A DNA stretch of 64,000 nt from Hyphomicrobium sp. (GCA_003987725.1 RXJH01000007.1:3177-67176), one strand, 5' to 3'. Shown: positions 54,115 to 64,000, counted from the stretch's first letter. Numbers and translations are program-made. Notes: generated by a model not told the origin, from the sequence alone.

Positions 54115-55674
54115 TCAAATAGCCGCCTGCAGATCGGCTCCGAGAACCTTCGGAAGATCCACGATAACTTTCGTCCCCACGCCGACGCCGCTTTCCACTT
54201 CGATGCTGCCACCGTGGCGATCCACGACCATTTTGACGAGATATAGACCGACGCCGGTGCCAACGATGCCAGAGACATTGCTTCCGCGATGATAGCGTTC
54301 GAATAACCGCTCTTGATCCGGCTCCGGAATCCCGATGCCCTCATCCGCTACGATGATTTGCACGTGATCATTAAGGTCTTTCGCGGCAACGCTGACAGCC
54401 GAGCCATCCGGAGAATACTTCACTGAATTGGAGAGGATGTTGCTGAACACCTGATGCAACAATCGTTCGTCTCCAGTAATTTTGACGTGAGAAACCGCAA
54501 AACTTTCTCTAATGGGTGTGTATGGACTCACCTCTCGATGGATTTGGCAGACGTCGTGAAGCAGCGAGATGATATCGAATTCGCTGGGCTCCAATGTGGG
54601 TGACGCCTCGGCCAGCCGCGCGGACTCGAGCAAATTTTGAGTGACGTAAGACATCCTCCGCACCGCCGATCGAATCTTCGAAAGTCGGTCGATCAGCTCT
54701 TCCCCCGAAATCCTGTCCTTCAACTTCTCCATTCGGCGCGCATGACCGTCAATGATCGTCAACGGCGTTCTGAATTCGTGCGACGCCATTGAGACGAAAT
54801 TTCTTTGCGAAAGGGCAAGTCGTTGCTCGTAGGCCAACTGCTCCTCGAGCTTGCTCGCTTGGTTGGCGAGCAGGGCTTTACTGCGCATGAGATCGACGGC
54901 GTTGTTTTGGAAAACGACCGCTGCACGCGCCATTTTACTGATTTCGGTTCGCTGCGAAATGTTGCCGATCTCCACGTCGACGTCGTTGGCCGCGAGGCGG
55001 AGCATGCTATCCGTCAATTGCGCGAGAGGCTTGGAGACGGAGTGTCTGATATACGCGAGCGCCACCGCCACAAGCAGGCCGGCTATCAATATCGCACCAC
55101 AGATGAGCCAGAACGCATTTCTGTATGCATCGGCCAAACGGTCTTTTGCGGCTTGGGCACTCGAGACGACCTGGTCGGTCAGCGCTCCGAGCGTGTCGCT
55201 CGCGGCATCATAGGAAATTCGCGAGCTATTTTTGTAATTGGCGACAGCAGTACCGGTGTCGCCACGTTCAACCAACCCCATCTGGCGGTCGACAATCTCC
55301 CGATACCGAACCCATTGCCGTTTGAAGTCGGCATAGAGCCCTGCCTCTTTGGAGTTATGACGTATGGCCTCGAACCGCGTTTCGGCCTCAGAAATCGAGC
55401 GGTCCAGCCCTTCCATCTCCTTGAGGATAGGGTCGATCTCGGAAGAATTGGTCGCAAGCAGATAACTGCCTTCGATTGCTCGGAAATCTGAAGTAAAGTT
55501 GCTTAGGTCGCCAATCACGCGCGTGCTTGGCAGCCAAACTTCAGAAACGTCAGCGGAAAGATCATTGAAGCCGCTGAGCCGCCAAATGCTGAACGAACCG
55601 ACAAGCACGACAAGGAACAGTATGCATAGAAAAATGAAGGTGAGCTGAAAACGAATGGAGTCTCGCCAATGCAT
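54115..55674 (-). CDS. Sensor histidine kinase (4HB, HAMP)
   Basis: A 519-aa kinase. A membrane helix (about 10-30), a helical periplasmic domain, a second helix (~187-208) and HAMP precede FVSMASHEFRTPLTIIDGHARRME (phospho-acceptor His), SNILSNSVKYSP, VADEGIGIPEPDQERLFERYHRG and GTGVGLYLVKMVVDRHGG. It faces the divergent response regulator 83 bp away. Confidence 0.92.
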   Translation of the reverse strand: MHWRDSIRFQLTFIFLCILFLVVLVGSFSIWRLSGFNDLSADVSEVWLPSTRVIGDLSNFTSDFRAIEGSYLLATNSSEIDPILKEMEGLDRSISEAETRFEAIRHNSKEAGLYADFKRQWVRYREIVDRQMGLVERGDTGTAVANYKNSSRISYDAASDTLGALTDQVVSSAQAAKDRLADAYRNAFWLICGAILIAGLLVAVALAYIRHSVSKPLAQLTDSMLRLAANDVDVEIGNISQRTEISKMARAAVVFQNNAVDLMRSKALLANQASKLEEQLAYEQRLALSQRNFVSMASHEFRTPLTIIDGHARRMEKLKDRISGEELIDRLSKIRSAVRRMSYVTQNLLESARLAEASPTLEPSEFDIISLLHDVCQIHREVSPYTPIRESFAVSHVKITGDERLLHQVFSNILSNSVKYSPDGSAVSVAAKDLNDHVQIIVADEGIGIPEPDQERLFERYHRGSNVSGIVGTGVGLYLVKMVVDRHGGSIEVESGVGVGTKVIVDLPKVLGADLQAAI

Positions 55675-55757
55675 CAGTGAGCCGCCACGCAGAGGTTTTG
55701 CCGCATTTCCATCGACTTATCGTTGGTAGCAATCGCTGAGAGCAGTATAATCCGTCA

Positions 55758-56363
55758 ATGTCGGATACCCGCAAGAGAATCCTCTGTGTCGAAGATGATC
55801 GCGAAACAGCTGCGCTGATCGCCGAGGAACTTCGCGATTTGGGCTACGAGGTCGAACTGGCCTACGACGGTCATCAGGCCTTCGCGTCTATCTTGCGAGA
55901 CCCTCCCGATCTCGTCTTATCCGATATCAACATGCCCGTAATGTCGGGCTTTGAGCTATTGGAGAAGCTCGTCGGCCTGACGTCTAGATTTGCCGAAATG
56001 CCGGTTATCTTTCTTACGGCCCTTGCAGACCGCGCGAACGAACTCAAAGGACGTCAGCTCGGCGCAGACGACTATGTCACCAAACCCATCGACTATGAAA
56101 TGCTTCAGACGATCTTGACTGCCCGTCTCGCGGGCGTCGCGCGCAGGGCCTACTGGCCTCAGAACATCGTCTTGAGCGACCGGGAAAGCGAGATCCTGAC
56201 GTGGATCGCGCGAGGCAAGACATCGGCAGAAATCGCCTCCATTCTCGGCCTCACGAAACGCACAATTGATTTTCACGCGGATAGCGCGCGAACGAAACTC
56301 GGCGTTGCTACACGGACCGAAGCGGTCGTCAAGGCGGTTGCTGAAAGGCTCATAAAGACGTGA
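55758..56363 (+). CDS. Response regulator with LuxR-type HTH
   Basis: A 201-aa regulator. ILCVEDDRETAALIAEEL, LVLSDINMPVMSG (Asp), FLTALADR and DDYVTKPID give the receiver. LSDRESEILTWIARGKTSAEIASILGLTKRTIDFHADSARTKLG is the DNA-binding domain. It diverges from its likely kinase. Confidence 0.92.
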   Translation: MSDTRKRILCVEDDRETAALIAEELRDLGYEVELAYDGHQAFASILRDPPDLVLSDINMPVMSGFELLEKLVGLTSRFAEMPVIFLTALADRANELKGRQLGADDYVTKPIDYEMLQTILTARLAGVARRAYWPQNIVLSDRESEILTWIARGKTSAEIASILGLTKRTIDFHADSARTKLGVATRTEAVVKAVAERLIKT

Positions 56364-56408
56364 GCCACTGGCTCGACGCTTCGGTAAACGTTGGAAACGA
56401 TCGTAGCC

Positions 56409-56744
56409 CTACCACACAGCTAGGATGCATATGATTGTAAACGGAAGGACGATCATTCCCAAATAAGCCCAAGTCCGGCTTGCCTCATGGTTCGACAATC
56501 CCACGAACATGCGGGTGCCGATAAAAACGCATACGGACGCTCCCAGAACGAGTCGCAGAAGATCCAACGGCGCTTCATAGACAGACCAGAGTGTCTTGCT
56601 TTGAGGAGCGCTTACCCGGGCTGTAAGGACGACCAGCGCCAAAATAATCAGCAAACGCAATGCGGCCCCCACGATCCGTAGACCCGGAGAAACTGGTGGG
56701 GAAGCCGGTCTGTTTACCTCATTTGCCTCGCGGAAGAGAGCCAT
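56409..56744 (-). CDS. Small membrane hypothetical protein
   Basis: A 111-aa protein with three hydrophobic helices and a short soluble N-terminus (MALFREANEVNRPASPPVSPGLR). No family recognised. Confidence 0.55.
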   Translation of the reverse strand: MALFREANEVNRPASPPVSPGLRIVGAALRLLIILALVVLTARVSAPQSKTLWSVYEAPLDLLRLVLGASVCVFIGTRMFVGLSNHEASRTWAYLGMIVLPFTIICILAVW

Positions 56745-56847
56745 ACTCCCGACCTCAGAGCCAAGAACACACTGCTAAAAATAATCTCGACGACGCGATC
56801 CGGCAATACTGGCGCGCCGAAAACGGGACGATTTAAATCCTAAAATT

Positions 56848-57531
56848 TTATCGGTATTTGCGTCGGATCTGCGTTCCGTTGATCGCAGCCTGTGTGTGCG
56901 GAACGGCTCCGCTAACGATTGCCGGACCCCGTCCGAGTTCTTTCTGTCTGGAAATCAACGGATTTGGGGTGCTTGGCTTTGTCGCCGGACGAAGTAGATT
57001 GTGCTGGGGAGCAGCAGATCCACCTGGAATGCGAACGCCAATGGCGTTCCTGGTGCCATCGATGGAAGGCCGGCGAAGAGCGCGCGATGTCGATGAATTG
57101 TCGACCGCCGGACTTTTGGATCGGCCGATCGCACCAGCGAGACTTTCGATGCGCTTTCGGATGAGCATCTCATCCGTCTTCAACACGTGATCGACTTGTG
57201 GCGACCCGTCCCCTTGCCGCGACTGGGAACCAGCGTTCATGTCATTGCCCGCTTTCCCTTTTTCGAGAGGCGGCGTCTCCGCCGTGCCGGTCGGGTTAGT
57301 GCCCCCACGACGATCCCAAGGCTGCGCGGGCTTTGTGCGGCCGGATTTATCGGTAGCAACTGGAGTCTGAGTTCCTGGCCGGCCCTTCGATCGCGGTGCC
57401 GCCTTGCCGATATCGGACGGCTTATCGGACGATTTCGCGTGCGATCCATGCGATCCCTCCTGCGGCCAAGCCGCATGCAAGGGAAAGGTCGCGAGCAACA
57501 GGAACATCGAAAGGCGGCGTCTGAACATCAT
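56848..57531 (-). CDS. Secreted low-complexity hypothetical protein
   Basis: A 227-aa protein with a signal peptide (MFRRRLSMFLLLATFPLHAAWPQ) and a Ser/Gly/Pro/Lys-rich mature part. Function unknown. It lies 15 bp upstream of the RND gene's 3' end on the same strand. Confidence 0.5.
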   Translation of the reverse strand: MMFRRRLSMFLLLATFPLHAAWPQEGSHGSHAKSSDKPSDIGKAAPRSKGRPGTQTPVATDKSGRTKPAQPWDRRGGTNPTGTAETPPLEKGKAGNDMNAGSQSRQGDGSPQVDHVLKTDEMLIRKRIESLAGAIGRSKSPAVDNSSTSRALRRPSIDGTRNAIGVRIPGGSAAPQHNLLRPATKPSTPNPLISRQKELGRGPAIVSGAVPHTQAAINGTQIRRKYR

Positions 57532-57546
57532 CAGATCCTCCCATCG

Positions 57547-60500
57547 TCACGTTGAGCCTTCGCCCGTAGCCGGCGGCTCATCCCTCTCGAGGAAGAATGT
57601 CAGAACGGCCGGCACCGCAATGAGCAGAACGATGGGCCCTATGAACATTCCACCCACGACGACCGTCGCGAGAGGACGCTGGACCTGGCTGCCGATGCCG
57701 GTCGAAATGGCGGCGGGCAGAAGGCCAATGCAGGCGGAAAGGGCCGTCATCAACATCGGACGCATGCGCTGCTCAGCGGCATGGAACATCGCGTCGATAG
57801 TCCTCATACCGCTCGCTCTTACTTCATGGAAGTAAGTCATGATCAATATTCCGTTCATCACCGACACGCCGAAAAGCGATACGAACCCGACCGCGGCTGA
57901 AACGCTAAAAGCGAGTCCGCTGAAATAGAGCGCGAGGATGCCGCCGCAAGCCGCGAAGGGGATTCCGGCGAGCACCAAAAGGCTGTCTCTGAGAGAATTG
58001 AACAAACCGTAGAGGAGAACCAAGATCAGCAAGACGCTGATTGGAACGATGATTTCGAGACGCCGCTTGGCGACTTGAAGTTCCTCGAACTCGCCCGCCC
58101 AAACGACACGATAACCTTGTGGAAGTTTAACGTGCTCTGCGATCCGTTGTTGAGCCTCCGCGACCGTGCTGCCGAGATCTCTTCCACGAATACTGAATTT
58201 GACTGGGATGTATCGCTGTGTAGCCTCGCGATAAATGAATGAAGCCCCGTTCTCGATTTTAACATCGGCAAGCTCGCTCAACGGAACGTAGGCGTTCCTG
58301 CCCGAGGGAGTCATGTAGCCGACTTTGATCCTCTTGATCGCCTCCAAATCGCTCCGGTCAGCCCGGGCGAGACGAACGACAACGCCGAATTGACGATCCG
58401 CTTCGAGAAGCGTCGTAGCTTGGGTGCCGCCCAACGCCGCCTGCACGACGGTATTGACGTCGCCGACGTTCAGGCCATAACGCGCAGCGCGTTGCCGATC
58501 GATTTTGATATTCAGGTTAGGCTGCCCAAGAACCCAGAAGACCGCGAGGTCTTCAATCCCTGGGACCTGCTCCAATTCATGCTGCACTTGTCTTGCGAGC
58601 GTCTCCAGCACCTGCTGGTCACGGCCAATAATCTTGACGGAATTTTCGCCTTTCACACCCGACAGCGCTTCTTCGACGTTGTCTTGGATGTATTGCGAAA
58701 AATTGAATGTCACACCAGGCATCACAGCAGTGAATTCCTGCTGAATTTGATTGACGAGCGTATCCTTCGTCAGGCCGGCAGGCCACTGGTCGAACGGCTT
58801 AAGCGGCGCGAAAAGTTCGACGTTGGAAAACGGCGAAGCGTCGCTTCCGTCATCGGGGCGACCGTGCTGCGAGACCACGGTTATGATTTCAGGGTGCCGA
58901 AGCAGAATTTCGCGCATTTTGCGCACCGTTGGCTCACCGGCTTCGAGCGCTATCGTCGGAGGCATTGAGGCGCGGATCCACAGATTGCCCTCCTCGAGAT
59001 GAGGCAAAAACTCACTTCCCAGTCTTGATGCAATGAACCCGCTTCCGGCGAGGAATGCGAACGCTACTGCAGCCATTAGTCGGCGGTGGCGAAGCGACCA
59101 TCCCAACATGGGACTATAGATTCTGCGAAGAACGCGAACGGTGACGGTCTCGACTTCCTGGACTCTCTCGGGCAACAGGTAAGATGCGAGGGCCGGCGTA
59201 ACCGTGAACGTTGCTATCAATGCACCCAAAAGGGCGTAGCCATAAGTTCGGGCCATAGGCCCGAAAATCTGTCCCTCCACGCCTTGCATCGTAAACAACG
59301 GAACGAACGCAGCAACCGTGATGGCTGCCGAGAAGAACACGGGCTCACCGACTTGCAAGCCGCTTGCAAGGATGATCCGCAAGCGATCCGTCCAAACGCC
59401 CGCGCCTCTAACCGGGTGTGTGGGATCGGTTCCGAAACGTCCTTCCGTCAGTTGATCGATGACGTGTTGTCGGCTCTCGGCACTGGCCTGAAGATTTCTG
59501 AAGATATTCTCGACGAGGATCACGGCAGAGTCGACGATTATGCCAAAATCGACCGCACCGACAGACAATAGGTTCGCGTCTTCCCCCGTAAGAACCAGAA
59601 TAATGACGCTGAAAAATAGTGCGAAGGGAATATTCGTTCCGACAATAATCGCACTCCGCAGGTCACCCAAAAAAACCCACTGAATTAAAAAAACCAGAAG
59701 GCACCCGAAAACGAGGTTATGAAGAACCGTGTGGGTGGTGACCGCAACAAGCGTTATGCGATCATAATAAGGAACAAGCTTGACGCCGGCCGGCAGGCTT
59801 CCGTCGGTGTTTAATTTTTCGACTTCAGCTTTGATGAGAGGCACAACTTCGTTGGTGTGGTAGGTGCGCCCCATGACGACAATGGCCAATGCCGCGTCAT
59901 CGTCGAGATCGCGCCCTGCGATGCCCAGGCGCGGCCGATAACCCACCGCAACCTTCGCTACATCCTTGACTTGAACCGGAACGCCATTGACTTGCGACAG
60001 CACGACATTTTCGATGTCGCTGACCTTGATGCCTTCGGTTAAATTCTTTTCACCGCCGCTATCGAACAATCCTATCCCGCGGATATTCACGGACTGTTGG
60101 CCAATGGCAATTTCGCGGCCGCCGACATTGATATTTGCGTTGCCAAGTGCGGTGATAATTTGCGGAATCGTCACGTCGTAAGCATCGAGCTTGTTGAGGT
60201 TCACCTCGACGTCGAATTCCTTTGTCGTACCGCCCCAGGAGTTGATCGCGACGACGCCGGGGATTGTTGAGAGACGGCGGCTCACGATCCAATCCTGAAC
60301 CGTTCGTAGATTCGTGAGCCCGAAATTCGGAGGACCGACGAGCTGATACCGATAGACCTCACCCACCAAACTCGAGCCTTGAATGGTAGGAACGACGCTG
60401 TTCGGCAGGCTCACATTTTGCTGAAGATTGAGAGCCGCCCGCGTGTAGGCTGTATAATAGTCGACCCCCCAGGCGAACGTGACGCGCACGAACGACAATC

Positions 60501-60765
60501 CGTAGAAAGACGTCGATCGGATGTTGACGACCCCGGGTGTCGAATAGAGACCGACTTCCATCGGTATCGTGTAATAGCGCTCCATCTCTTCAGCCGAAAG
60601 ACCGGGTGCTTGAGCGGTGATCTCAAGGATCACAGGAGCCGGATTCGGATAGGCTTCAATATTGAGCCTCGAAAAAGCGAAAAGGCCCGCGGCAAGAAAA
60701 ACGAACAAGCCCAAGAGAACGATTGGCCGGCGAACAAGCGCAAAGGCAAGGATGTCTTTAAGCAT
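57547..60765 (-). CDS. CzcA-type heavy-metal efflux RND transporter
   Basis: A 1072-aa inner-membrane RND pump. The membrane motif VDFGIIVDSAVILVEN carries D, D(+6) and E(+13), as in CzcA-type divalent-metal pumps; CusA differs there. Four or more helices flank two large periplasmic loops. It likely exports Co/Zn/Cd/Ni-like metals, but metal choice is not certain. It is preceded by its adaptor gene at 60804. Confidence 0.88.
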   Translation of the reverse strand: MLKDILAFALVRRPIVLLGLFVFLAAGLFAFSRLNIEAYPNPAPVILEITAQAPGLSAEEMERYYTIPMEVGLYSTPGVVNIRSTSFYGLSFVRVTFAWGVDYYTAYTRAALNLQQNVSLPNSVVPTIQGSSLVGEVYRYQLVGPPNFGLTNLRTVQDWIVSRRLSTIPGVVAINSWGGTTKEFDVEVNLNKLDAYDVTIPQIITALGNANINVGGREIAIGQQSVNIRGIGLFDSGGEKNLTEGIKVSDIENVVLSQVNGVPVQVKDVAKVAVGYRPRLGIAGRDLDDDAALAIVVMGRTYHTNEVVPLIKAEVEKLNTDGSLPAGVKLVPYYDRITLVAVTTHTVLHNLVFGCLLVFLIQWVFLGDLRSAIIVGTNIPFALFFSVIILVLTGEDANLLSVGAVDFGIIVDSAVILVENIFRNLQASAESRQHVIDQLTEGRFGTDPTHPVRGAGVWTDRLRIILASGLQVGEPVFFSAAITVAAFVPLFTMQGVEGQIFGPMARTYGYALLGALIATFTVTPALASYLLPERVQEVETVTVRVLRRIYSPMLGWSLRHRRLMAAVAFAFLAGSGFIASRLGSEFLPHLEEGNLWIRASMPPTIALEAGEPTVRKMREILLRHPEIITVVSQHGRPDDGSDASPFSNVELFAPLKPFDQWPAGLTKDTLVNQIQQEFTAVMPGVTFNFSQYIQDNVEEALSGVKGENSVKIIGRDQQVLETLARQVQHELEQVPGIEDLAVFWVLGQPNLNIKIDRQRAARYGLNVGDVNTVVQAALGGTQATTLLEADRQFGVVVRLARADRSDLEAIKRIKVGYMTPSGRNAYVPLSELADVKIENGASFIYREATQRYIPVKFSIRGRDLGSTVAEAQQRIAEHVKLPQGYRVVWAGEFEELQVAKRRLEIIVPISVLLILVLLYGLFNSLRDSLLVLAGIPFAACGGILALYFSGLAFSVSAAVGFVSLFGVSVMNGILIMTYFHEVRASGMRTIDAMFHAAEQRMRPMLMTALSACIGLLPAAISTGIGSQVQRPLATVVVGGMFIGPIVLLIAVPAVLTFFLERDEPPATGEGST

Positions 60766-60803
60766 GCCCCGCTCCCGCTACGCCTCTTTGCGATGCGTTC
60801 CGG

Positions 60804-62012
60804 TCAGTCGGCATGACCGGCTATCAACATATTGCTCAGAAAGATCGCGCCTTCGGTAGCGATGAGCTCCCCGGCTTCTACACCCGATAAAATCTGCCAA
60901 TAGCCTTTGTGTTCGAGTCCGATCTCCACCGTACGCTTCGTAAAACGCCGGCGATCCGAAGTGACCCAGACGCTCGTCGTTCCATCGCCCTCACGAACCA
61001 CGCCGCCGAGCGGCACGGCGAGAGAATGAATCGGGTCGCCAATTTGAATGTTGAAGTCCGCGAACATTCCGGAAAGAAGTTCATGTGTCGGATTTCTGAT
61101 GTCGGATCTGACGAGAACGCGTCGCGTATTTGGATCGACAACCGGCGTGATCGCGGTGATCTTGCCTTCGAACGTTCGATTGGGAAAAGCGGCGATGGTG
61201 ACAGTGACGGCTTGTCCGACATGAAACGCCGGACTATCGGCCTCCGACACATTGGCCAGCATCCACATCGTATCGATGTTCGCTACGGAGTATGGAGCCG
61301 GCACACTACCGGGCTGCACGAAGAGGCCTGGCGCCGCGTTCCGCGCTGTAATTTGACCATCTATAGGACTCGGTACGACAAGAATGGGATCGGCTGCGCG
61401 CTGAGAGATAATGCGATCGATATCAGCTTCGCTCTTGCCGAAAAGCCGAACGGTATCGCGTGCCGCACGCAACACACCCTCGGCAGCTTGCTGATCCGAA
61501 GTAGCTTGCTCAAGGTCTCTTTGCGCAATCGCGTGAGATTTAAAAAGCTCTTTGAGGCGATTCAAATTGCGATTCGTGAGGTCCAGAACTCCCGCCGCTG
61601 AAATCAGGTTGGACTCTGATTGCAGAAGATCGGGACTATCGATCGTAAATAGGGTCTGCCCCTTCCGAACGTTATCGCCCAACTTGCCGTAGAGATTGAC
61701 GATACGTCCTGAGTACGGCGAAAAAACCTGCACCGATAATTCCTCATTGAAGTCGATGCTGCCAATTGCCTCCTTTTCTTGGGGGAAATCCCGCGTTTGG
61801 ACTGCGGCAACTTTCACGGCATTCAATTGCGAGACTTCAAGGTCAACGGTATTGGCTTCGCCTTTTGGTATGGCTGCACGTTCTTCTGCTGCCGCGTTGG
61901 CGGCAATCGTCAAACCGACGTCCTGTCCTGGAGTCAAAAATCGATAGCCGGATTCAACGACGACAATTAACGCCGATATAGCTAGAACTCTTTTTAGCTT
62001 CCATTGGCTCAT
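60804..62012 (-). CDS. RND periplasmic adaptor (HlyD/CusB-like)
   Basis: A 402-aa membrane-fusion protein with an N-terminal anchor (ATG at 62012). VQVFSPYSGRIVNLYGKLGDNVRKGQTLFTIDSPDL is the lipoyl half. A coiled-coil hairpin follows (LQSESNLIS..ATSDQQAAE), then IPSPIDGQITARNAAPG and beta-barrel domains. It works with the RND gene 38 bp downstream. Confidence 0.9.
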   Translation of the reverse strand: MSQWKLKRVLAISALIVVVESGYRFLTPGQDVGLTIAANAAAEERAAIPKGEANTVDLEVSQLNAVKVAAVQTRDFPQEKEAIGSIDFNEELSVQVFSPYSGRIVNLYGKLGDNVRKGQTLFTIDSPDLLQSESNLISAAGVLDLTNRNLNRLKELFKSHAIAQRDLEQATSDQQAAEGVLRAARDTVRLFGKSEADIDRIISQRAADPILVVPSPIDGQITARNAAPGLFVQPGSVPAPYSVANIDTMWMLANVSEADSPAFHVGQAVTVTIAAFPNRTFEGKITAITPVVDPNTRRVLVRSDIRNPTHELLSGMFADFNIQIGDPIHSLAVPLGGVVREGDGTTSVWVTSDRRRFTKRTVEIGLEHKGYWQILSGVEAGELIATEGAIFLSNMLIAGHAD

Positions 62013-62169
62013 GCGAAATCTAACGAATAATTCGCAGGCCCCGGTCAACTGTTACAAATCCCAGTTTCGCCCCGCACCGCGCTGATTAATAAACAGTAAA
62101 GGTTTAACTATCGGGCTTTCGGGGAGGGGGCGTCCAACGCATCGCGCGCAAGCGCGGGCATACTCCCTA

Positions 62170-62544
62170 TTACGGGCAGTGAATCCAGAACTTTCGGAAA
62201 CAGGTTATCGGCCTCGAAGGAGGCAAGTCCCATTCGCTCGCAATCTGCGAGCACTGGATGTCGATGTTGTACGGGTAGACATCGATCTGCTTGACGAGGC
62301 GGCCGGCGCGAAAAGCAATTAACGCTCCCTCGCGCACGAAGAGAATGTTGGGTAGGCGTTCCGGATGTGGCTCATAACCAAAGCACTGAACACCGTTGCG
62401 TTCCAACCGAACAACATCAGCTGGGCCAGTTATTCGCTCGACCTCTCGCCGCGTCATCCCGAGTTCAAGTTCGCGCCCGTCGTTCGCGAGCGCAGACGGC
62501 GCCGTAAAAAGCAGTGCAGCGATCAAGCAAGCGATTCGGCGCAT
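62170..62544 (-). CDS. Small secreted BamE/OmlA-like hypothetical protein
   Basis: A 124-aa protein with a signal peptide (MRRIACLIAALLFTAPSALAND). LELGMTRREVERITGPADVV resembles the SmpA/OmlA/BamE fold. Function unknown. Confidence 0.6.
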   Translation of the reverse strand: MRRIACLIAALLFTAPSALANDGRELELGMTRREVERITGPADVVRLERNGVQCFGYEPHPERLPNILFVREGALIAFRAGRLVKQIDVYPYNIDIQCSQIASEWDLPPSRPITCFRKFWIHCP

Positions 62545-62760
62545 GACCGTACCCCTAACCCAATTGGCGACATTTTACGAAAGATTCGCCGTCAAAAACC
62601 TCGCCAAACGTGCGGGCCCGAAAAATACGCAGAGCGCGTGGCAGATATCCCGCGTCATCGACCTTTCGATGCCGCAGCATTGCCGACTAATGCCGAATCT
62701 GGCCAATTCGACATTTGTCGTTTGACCGTGCCGGGCGGTGAACAGGGAAGCGTTGCTCCG

Positions 62761-64000
62761 ATGCGCATGCCTCGCGATTGCAGCGGCCTCGTGAAACGAT
62801 CTTTCGGAACGCTGGCATTGACGCCAATCGCGCTCGCGTCGATGTTAGTGGGCTTCTCGGGATGCGCCGTAGGCCCCAATTTCCAGCCGGCCCAACCGCC
62901 TCCAGTCAGTTCCGTGACCTCGCAGGCGTTGAAGACGCCCGGGACCGCCGCGGGAGAACATCAAACATTTAGCCACGGCGCGGATATCCCTGCCGACTGG
63001 TGGACCTTATATCGTTCCCCACCACTCAATAGCCTGATCGTAAGAGCCTTAAGCGATAACAGCGATCTTGCTGCGGCGCAGGCAGCGTTACGTGCCGCCA
63101 ACGCCACGGTTCAAGCGCAAAGGGGTTTTTTCTTTCCGACGATCGACGCCAACTATTCGCCGACTCGGCAAAAAGTCAGCAGCAGCGTACTCGTCCCGTC
63201 CACACCAACACAGACGCCATACTTCACTCTACAAACAGCACAGCTCACGGTCACATATGCACCAGACGTTTTCGGCGGCAACCGGCGCCAGGTGGAAGCG
63301 TTGCAGGCTCAGGCTGACGTTCAGAGATTTCAACTCGAAGCAACCTATCTGACGCTCACGTCCAATATCGTCCTCGGCGCAATTCAAGAGGCGTCGCTGC
63401 GCGAGCAGATCGCGGCCACACACAAGATCATCAAGATTGAACGGGAACTTTTGGAACTCGTCCAACGCCGTTACAATGCCGGTCAGGTCGGACTGCTCGA
63501 TCTGGCCGCACAAAAGGCGGCGTTGGCACAATCCGAGCAAACGCTCCCGCCGCTCGAAACTGCCTTGGCGCGCCAGCGCGATGCACTCATCGCCCTCTCC
63601 GGCCATTTTTCGGGTGAAGGGCTACCTGAGCGTTTCGAGTTCAGCTCGCTTCGGCTGCCCGCAAAACTCCCCGTGAGTTTGCCGTCGGCCATAATTCAGC
63701 AACGCCCCGACGTACGTGCGGCAGAAGCCAACTGGCACGCTGCAACAGCCCATGTCGGAGTGGCTATTGCAAACCGGCTGCCTCAATTCAACATCAACGG
63801 CACAAATGTCGGCAGGCAATCAGCCTCTTTCGTCGATTTCTTCGTATGCGGTCCTACCTGCACGTTCTGGACCATAGCTGGCAGCGCCACGGAACGGATA
63901 TTCGACGGGTTCACTCTTGAGCAACAACAGCGCGCTGCCGAGGCAGGTCTTGACCAAGCCGCCGCTCAATATCGAAGCACTGCCATTGGCGCATTTCAGA
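62761..64000 (+). CDS. NodT-type RND outer-membrane lipoprotein (partial, runs off window)
   Basis: An open frame from the ATG at 62761 to the window end (413 codons). A lipobox FSGC follows the signal helix, then VGPNFQPAQPP, DWWTLYRSPPLNSLIVRALSDNSDLAAAQAALRAANA and LLELVQRRYNAGQVGLLDLAAQKAAL. These are TolC-like outer-membrane factor features (NodT family). It diverges from the metal RND genes, so it may serve them or a pump beyond the window. Confidence 0.9.
   Translation, partial: MRMPRDCSGLVKRSFGTLALTPIALASMLVGFSGCAVGPNFQPAQPPPVSSVTSQALKTPGTAAGEHQTFSHGADIPADWWTLYRSPPLNSLIVRALSDNSDLAAAQAALRAANATVQAQRGFFFPTIDANYSPTRQKVSSSVLVPSTPTQTPYFTLQTAQLTVTYAPDVFGGNRRQVEALQAQADVQRFQLEATYLTLTSNIVLGAIQEASLREQIAATHKIIKIERELLELVQRRYNAGQVGLLDLAAQKAALAQSEQTLPPLETALARQRDALIALSGHFSGEGLPERFEFSSLRLPAKLPVSLPSAIIQQRPDVRAAEANWHAATAHVGVAIANRLPQFNINGTNVGRQSASFVDFFVCGPTCTFWTIAGSATERIFDGFTLEQQQRAAEAGLDQAAAQYRSTAIGAFQ

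Overview
The window looks like chromosomal DNA of a methylotrophic alphaproteobacterium of the order Hyphomicrobiales, possibly Hyphomicrobium or a relative. This is inference. The signs are a TIGR02300-family protein, the hsp20-DUF1150 pair, an NDUFA9-like protein, a free-standing pqqA, a lanthanide-type methanol dehydrogenase (XoxF) with its cytochrome, and many alphaproteobacterial-style regulators. Most of the sequence is GC-rich. The tRNA-Leu island (12.7-26.1 kb) looks visibly less so.

Layout. 1-12.4 kb is core genome: the start of aceE, aroA-cmk, a TIGR02300 gene, tRNA-Ala(GGC), cstA with its small YbdD partner, an Uup-type ABC-F ATPase, pqqA, a secreted protein, hsp20-DUF1150, an acyltransferase flanked by two near-identical 42-nt hairpins, and an NDUFA9-like gene. 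12.63-26.14 kb is a genomic island in tRNA-Leu(CAG). It starts with a tyrosine integrase beside the tRNA and ends at a 19-bp copy of the tRNA 3' end. It carries a tightly overlapped minus-strand operon (21247 to 14567): a QueC-like PP-loop enzyme, a membrane protein, a SAMHD1/dGTPase-like HD protein, a DNA methyltransferase, a nucleotide-kinase-like P-loop protein, a second DNA methyltransferase and a small helical protein. This operon is the best candidate for an undescribed system, probably DNA modification or phage defence. A serine resolvase, a RepA-like ATPase and hypothetical genes fill the rest of the island.

26.8-29.6 kb is a three-gene surface-glycan cassette (DegT-like, GT2, NeuD-like). 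30.3-34.3 kb holds a MASE1 histidine kinase/FixJ-type regulator pair and an ethanolamine-type permease. A repeated AGAGTAG motif precedes both. 34.5-41.9 kb holds a TetR gene with a membrane gene and a 24-bp palindrome, a MocR/PdxR regulator divergent from yggS and a dapA-like gene, and ArsR/SRPBCC genes with a partial segmental duplication and an SRPBCC-flavin-domain fusion.

41.9-44.5 kb holds xoxF and xoxG. The PQQ needed by XoxF would depend on pqqA at 7.7 kb. 47.0-52.1 kb is a sulfide/persulfide cluster: ArsR and peroxiredoxin diverging from an ETHE1-like dioxygenase, two YeeE/YedE half-transporters, a DUF442-SQR fusion and a TauE exporter. 52.6-56.4 kb holds an OprB porin and a second two-component system. 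56.4-64 kb holds a CzcA-type metal efflux pump with its adaptor and the start of a NodT-type outer-membrane factor that runs off the window.

All names come from reading motifs. No database search was possible.
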